From JBCBGF01 sp038526915 (GTDB lineage: Bacteria; Pseudomonadota; Alphaproteobacteria; Rhodobacterales; Rhodobacteraceae), in assembly GCA_038526915.1 (NCBI GenBank), contig JBCBGF010000006.1:124001-188000 (forward strand): 64,000 nucleotides of DNA, given 5' to 3'. Positions 61,913 through 64,000 of this stretch are shown piece by piece. Below the pieces are notes generated by a model, which saw only the letters and a list, made by a program, of their open reading frames with translations, was not told the origin of the DNA and ran no database searches. Each line of letters opens with the position of its first letter. Within the stretch, counting starts at the first letter, position 1. Both the position numbers and the translations under genes were made by a program.

Positions 61913-64000
61913 ATGACCAACGAATTTTGGTCCCGCCGCGACGACAGCACGTATCGACACGAGTTTTACCAAGACGGCGTCGATAATAGTGTTCCGGCCT
62001 ACGATAGTGGCACCGGCAGCAGCGATATCCGCAAAATGCTGAATGCGCTTTGGCGCGGCAAATGGATCATGGTGGTTTTTGCCGTTGTCTGCGCCTTGCT
62101 CACCTACTTGCTTTTTTTGAACGAACAACCGCAATACACCGCGGCGACACGAGTTCTTTTCGACCCCGAGCGTGTTCAAATCGTCGACATTCAGGACGTC
62201 GTTGCCGAACAAGATGCGGCCGGGTCGGGCCTTGGCAACCAGATCGAAATCCTGACATCGTCGGTTCTTCTTCAGAAAGTCATCGAAGACTTGGATCTCA
62301 CGGTGCACCCGGTCTATCAGCCGTCTGCACCGCAGGCGATTGATCTGGATCCCCAAAGGCTTGTCCGCGAGGCGCGGCGGATGTTGAGCGGCGCGCTGGC
62401 GCGCATCCGCGGGGATGTCGTCATTGACGTCGATGAGCCTGAGATCGCGGCGGAAGAGGCGATTGTTCCGGAAATCGTGCCGCAGAATCCTGTGGCGATC
62501 GAGCGTCGTCTGATCCAAGGCCTCGATTTGACACCGATCCCCGGGACACGGGTGATCTTAATCGAATACACCTCGACCGATCGCCAACATGCCGCTGATG
62601 TCGCCAACGCCGTCGCGCGCAACTACCTGACCGTGCAGGCGGACGTAAAACAGGATGACCTCGCGGCGAGTTTGGAGTTGATCGGCATACGGGTCGAGGA
62701 ACTGCGCCAGAAGCTTGCCGTGTCGCAGACCGAGGTCGAAGAAGCCCGCATGACTTTCTCGGAAGAGCAGGGTCAAAGCGTCGAAGTGACCGAGCTACAA
62801 TTGAGTGCAATCAATGGGTCGCTGGCCGAACTTCAACTACAGATCGCGACGACCAACCGGTCGTTGGAGCGCGCGCGGCAGGCCTTGGAGAACGACACCG
62901 ATCTTTGGATCGTCGAGGATTTTCGCGACAATCCGCTGATCGGCGAATTCCGTCGCACGGAAATCCAGCTCTTGGATCAACTGGCCGGGATTGACGCCAT
63001 CGCCGGGCCGCAAGCCAGTTCTCGCGAGCGCGCGATTATCCTGGCGCGGCTTGAAGAGGTGCGGAAGAATACGGTGACTGAGGCCGGTTATGTTGTTGAT
63101 GCACTTGAGTTTTCCCTGGGCTCGCTGCGTCGGCAAGAACAAGAGCTTCTGAGCATGATCCGCGACCTTGAGGTTATCTCGATCCGTCAAACCGCGGGTG
63201 AGCTGACGATTGACAGGCTGCAGCGGGAAGCCTTGGCGAACCAGACACTTTATGAGAGTTTTCTCAACAGAATGAACGAGATATCCGAGCAGGCTGAACT
63301 TCAAACGCCCGATGCCCGGATTATTTCAGCCGCAAACCTGCCGCGACGGGCAAACCGCACGTTGCGTGATACAGCATCGGTGGCGGCAGCGGGCGCAGGG
63401 TTTCTTCTTGCGGTCATCTTCGTGCTGTTTCGCGAACGTTTGAACAATGCCTTCCACGACCCATCGGATTTGCAGTCCGAGACCGGGATTCCGACATTGG
63501 CGGCGTTGCCCCAACTGAGCCGGCGCAAGAACGCAAAACAGCTGATCGCAAGTTATCTGAAGGACCCCAACGGCGTTCTGGCCGAGGCAGTGCGGAACCT
63601 GAGGACCAGCATTTTGTTCGCAGATCCCAAGTTTCGTCCCAAAGTGATCATGTGCACGTCCTCGGTCCCGGCAGAAGGGAAGTCGGGGACAAGTCTGCTT
63701 CTTGGCGTAGCAAGCCAGGCCCTGGGACAGTCTGCGATTGTGGTCGGGTGCGATTTGCGCAAACGGCCGTATTCAAGTCTGTTGGGCTCGCATGGACGCG
63801 CACGGCGCAATAGCGGAGAGGCCAAGCCGGTTGGGTTGATGACGCTTCTAGAGGGAAAGTGCGAACTTGAGGAGGCCGTGTATGTCGAGCCGATGTCCGG
63901 CATTCACATTCTGGCGCATTTGCCCTCTGAACCTGTTGTTTCAAGCCCGGCAGATATCGTTGCGTCTGAACGTTTTGTGAAACTCATCGATGAGTTGCGA
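61913..64000 (+). CDS. Polysaccharide co-polymerase / BY-type tyrosine kinase (Wzc/ExoP-like), 3' truncated by window edge
   Basis: At least 696 residues, running off the right edge. A first membrane helix (~51-69), a Wzz-like periplasmic domain with a long coiled coil (~70-480), and a second helix (~487-505, VAAAGAGFLLAVIFVLF) are followed by a cytoplasmic BY-kinase domain. Its Walker A is SSVPAEGKSGTSLLLG (~residues 583-598) and Walker A' is VVGCDLRKRPYSS. Family members set chain length and export of exopolysaccharide and are regulated by tyrosine phosphorylation of a C-terminal cluster, not visible here. AAGGAACAA precedes the ATG. Confidence 0.93.
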   Translation, partial: MTNEFWSRRDDSTYRHEFYQDGVDNSVPAYDSGTGSSDIRKMLNALWRGKWIMVVFAVVCALLTYLLFLNEQPQYTAATRVLFDPERVQIVDIQDVVAEQDAAGSGLGNQIEILTSSVLLQKVIEDLDLTVHPVYQPSAPQAIDLDPQRLVREARRMLSGALARIRGDVVIDVDEPEIAAEEAIVPEIVPQNPVAIERRLIQGLDLTPIPGTRVILIEYTSTDRQHAADVANAVARNYLTVQADVKQDDLAASLELIGIRVEELRQKLAVSQTEVEEARMTFSEEQGQSVEVTELQLSAINGSLAELQLQIATTNRSLERARQALENDTDLWIVEDFRDNPLIGEFRRTEIQLLDQLAGIDAIAGPQASSRERAIILARLEEVRKNTVTEAGYVVDALEFSLGSLRRQEQELLSMIRDLEVISIRQTAGELTIDRLQREALANQTLYESFLNRMNEISEQAELQTPDARIISAANLPRRANRTLRDTASVAAAGAGFLLAVIFVLFRERLNNAFHDPSDLQSETGIPTLAALPQLSRRKNAKQLIASYLKDPNGVLAEAVRNLRTSILFADPKFRPKVIMCTSSVPAEGKSGTSLLLGVASQALGQSAIVVGCDLRKRPYSSLLGSHGRARRNSGEAKPVGLMTLLEGKCELEEAVYVEPMSGIHILAHLPSEPVVSSPADIVASERFVKLIDELR

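Noticed and set aside
61652..62518. 288-codon minus-strand frame
   Set aside because: Overlaps the well-supported N-terminal half of the Wzc-like kinase on the plus strand and has no domain.

Overview
The window is a high-GC chromosomal segment of an alphaproteobacterium, very probably a marine Rhodobacterales (Roseobacter group) member. The evidence is a complete beta-hydroxyaspartate cycle operon (bhcRABCD), a membrane urate oxidase of the PuuD type, small alphaproteobacterial families (DUF1127, DUF1150, DUF465, DUF1178, NDUFS4-like), a soluble Cache protein beside a chemoreceptor, and type I secretion of cadherin-like proteins. No rRNA, CRISPR array or intact transposase gene was seen. Two tRNA genes are present: Arg(UCU) at 24668-24744 and Cys(GCA) at 53007-53080.

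Left part (1-13700). A truncated methylmalonate-semialdehyde dehydrogenase, a CBS-domain protein, coaD, a DUF1127 protein and gap come first. They are followed by the IclR regulator bhcR, divergent from bhcABCD, which turns glyoxylate plus glycine into aspartate and oxaloacetate. Directly beside this lies a purine-ring degradation cluster: membrane urate oxidase with its own cytochrome c (puuD), hydroxyisourate hydrolase, an allantoinase-OHCU decarboxylase fusion, and ureidoglycolate lyase. The last enzyme releases glyoxylate, which is the substrate of the neighbouring cycle.

Middle (13800-48800). An 866-residue chemoreceptor is paired with a small periplasmic sensor, then uvrB and an NDUFS4-like protein. 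A five-gene glycan set follows (MptE/DUF115-like protein, 2-hydroxyacid dehydrogenase, CMP-sugar synthetase, GT2 glycosyltransferase, FkbM methyltransferase), ending at tRNA-Arg. An acetate module comes next: acetyl-CoA synthetase, adenylate kinase, a two-subunit sodium:solute symporter, a cNMP/CBS/DUF294 protein, a small membrane protein and an unusual membrane-anchored PAS-like/DnaQ exonuclease. After it come purF, a signal-less matrixin, an SDR-MarR-methyltransferase group with two MarR-type operators, surE-pcm-nlpD, a 270-bp inverted-repeat element (MITE-like), a DMT transporter, purEK with a NUDIX gene, a heat-shock pair (Hsp20, DUF1150), a NUDIX gene, a glutathione peroxidase and an HDAC-like deacetylase.

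Right part (48998-64000) is devoted to the cell surface. It holds a type I secretion ABC/HlyD pair, kdsA, an AT-rich stretch with two perfect DnaA boxes, a sugar-phosphate transferase, and a small Arg-rich peptide with its own promoter and terminator. Downstream of the peptide are a PqqD-like/HprK-like kinase fusion and a nucleotidyltransferase. A 1378-residue signal-less repeat protein is the likely type I substrate, and a Wzc/ExoP-type chain-length tyrosine kinase runs off the end. The most novel-looking element is the peptide + PqqD-HprK + nucleotidyltransferase group (54516-57079), which recalls peptide-tailoring enzymes but has no recognisable cyclase or protease.
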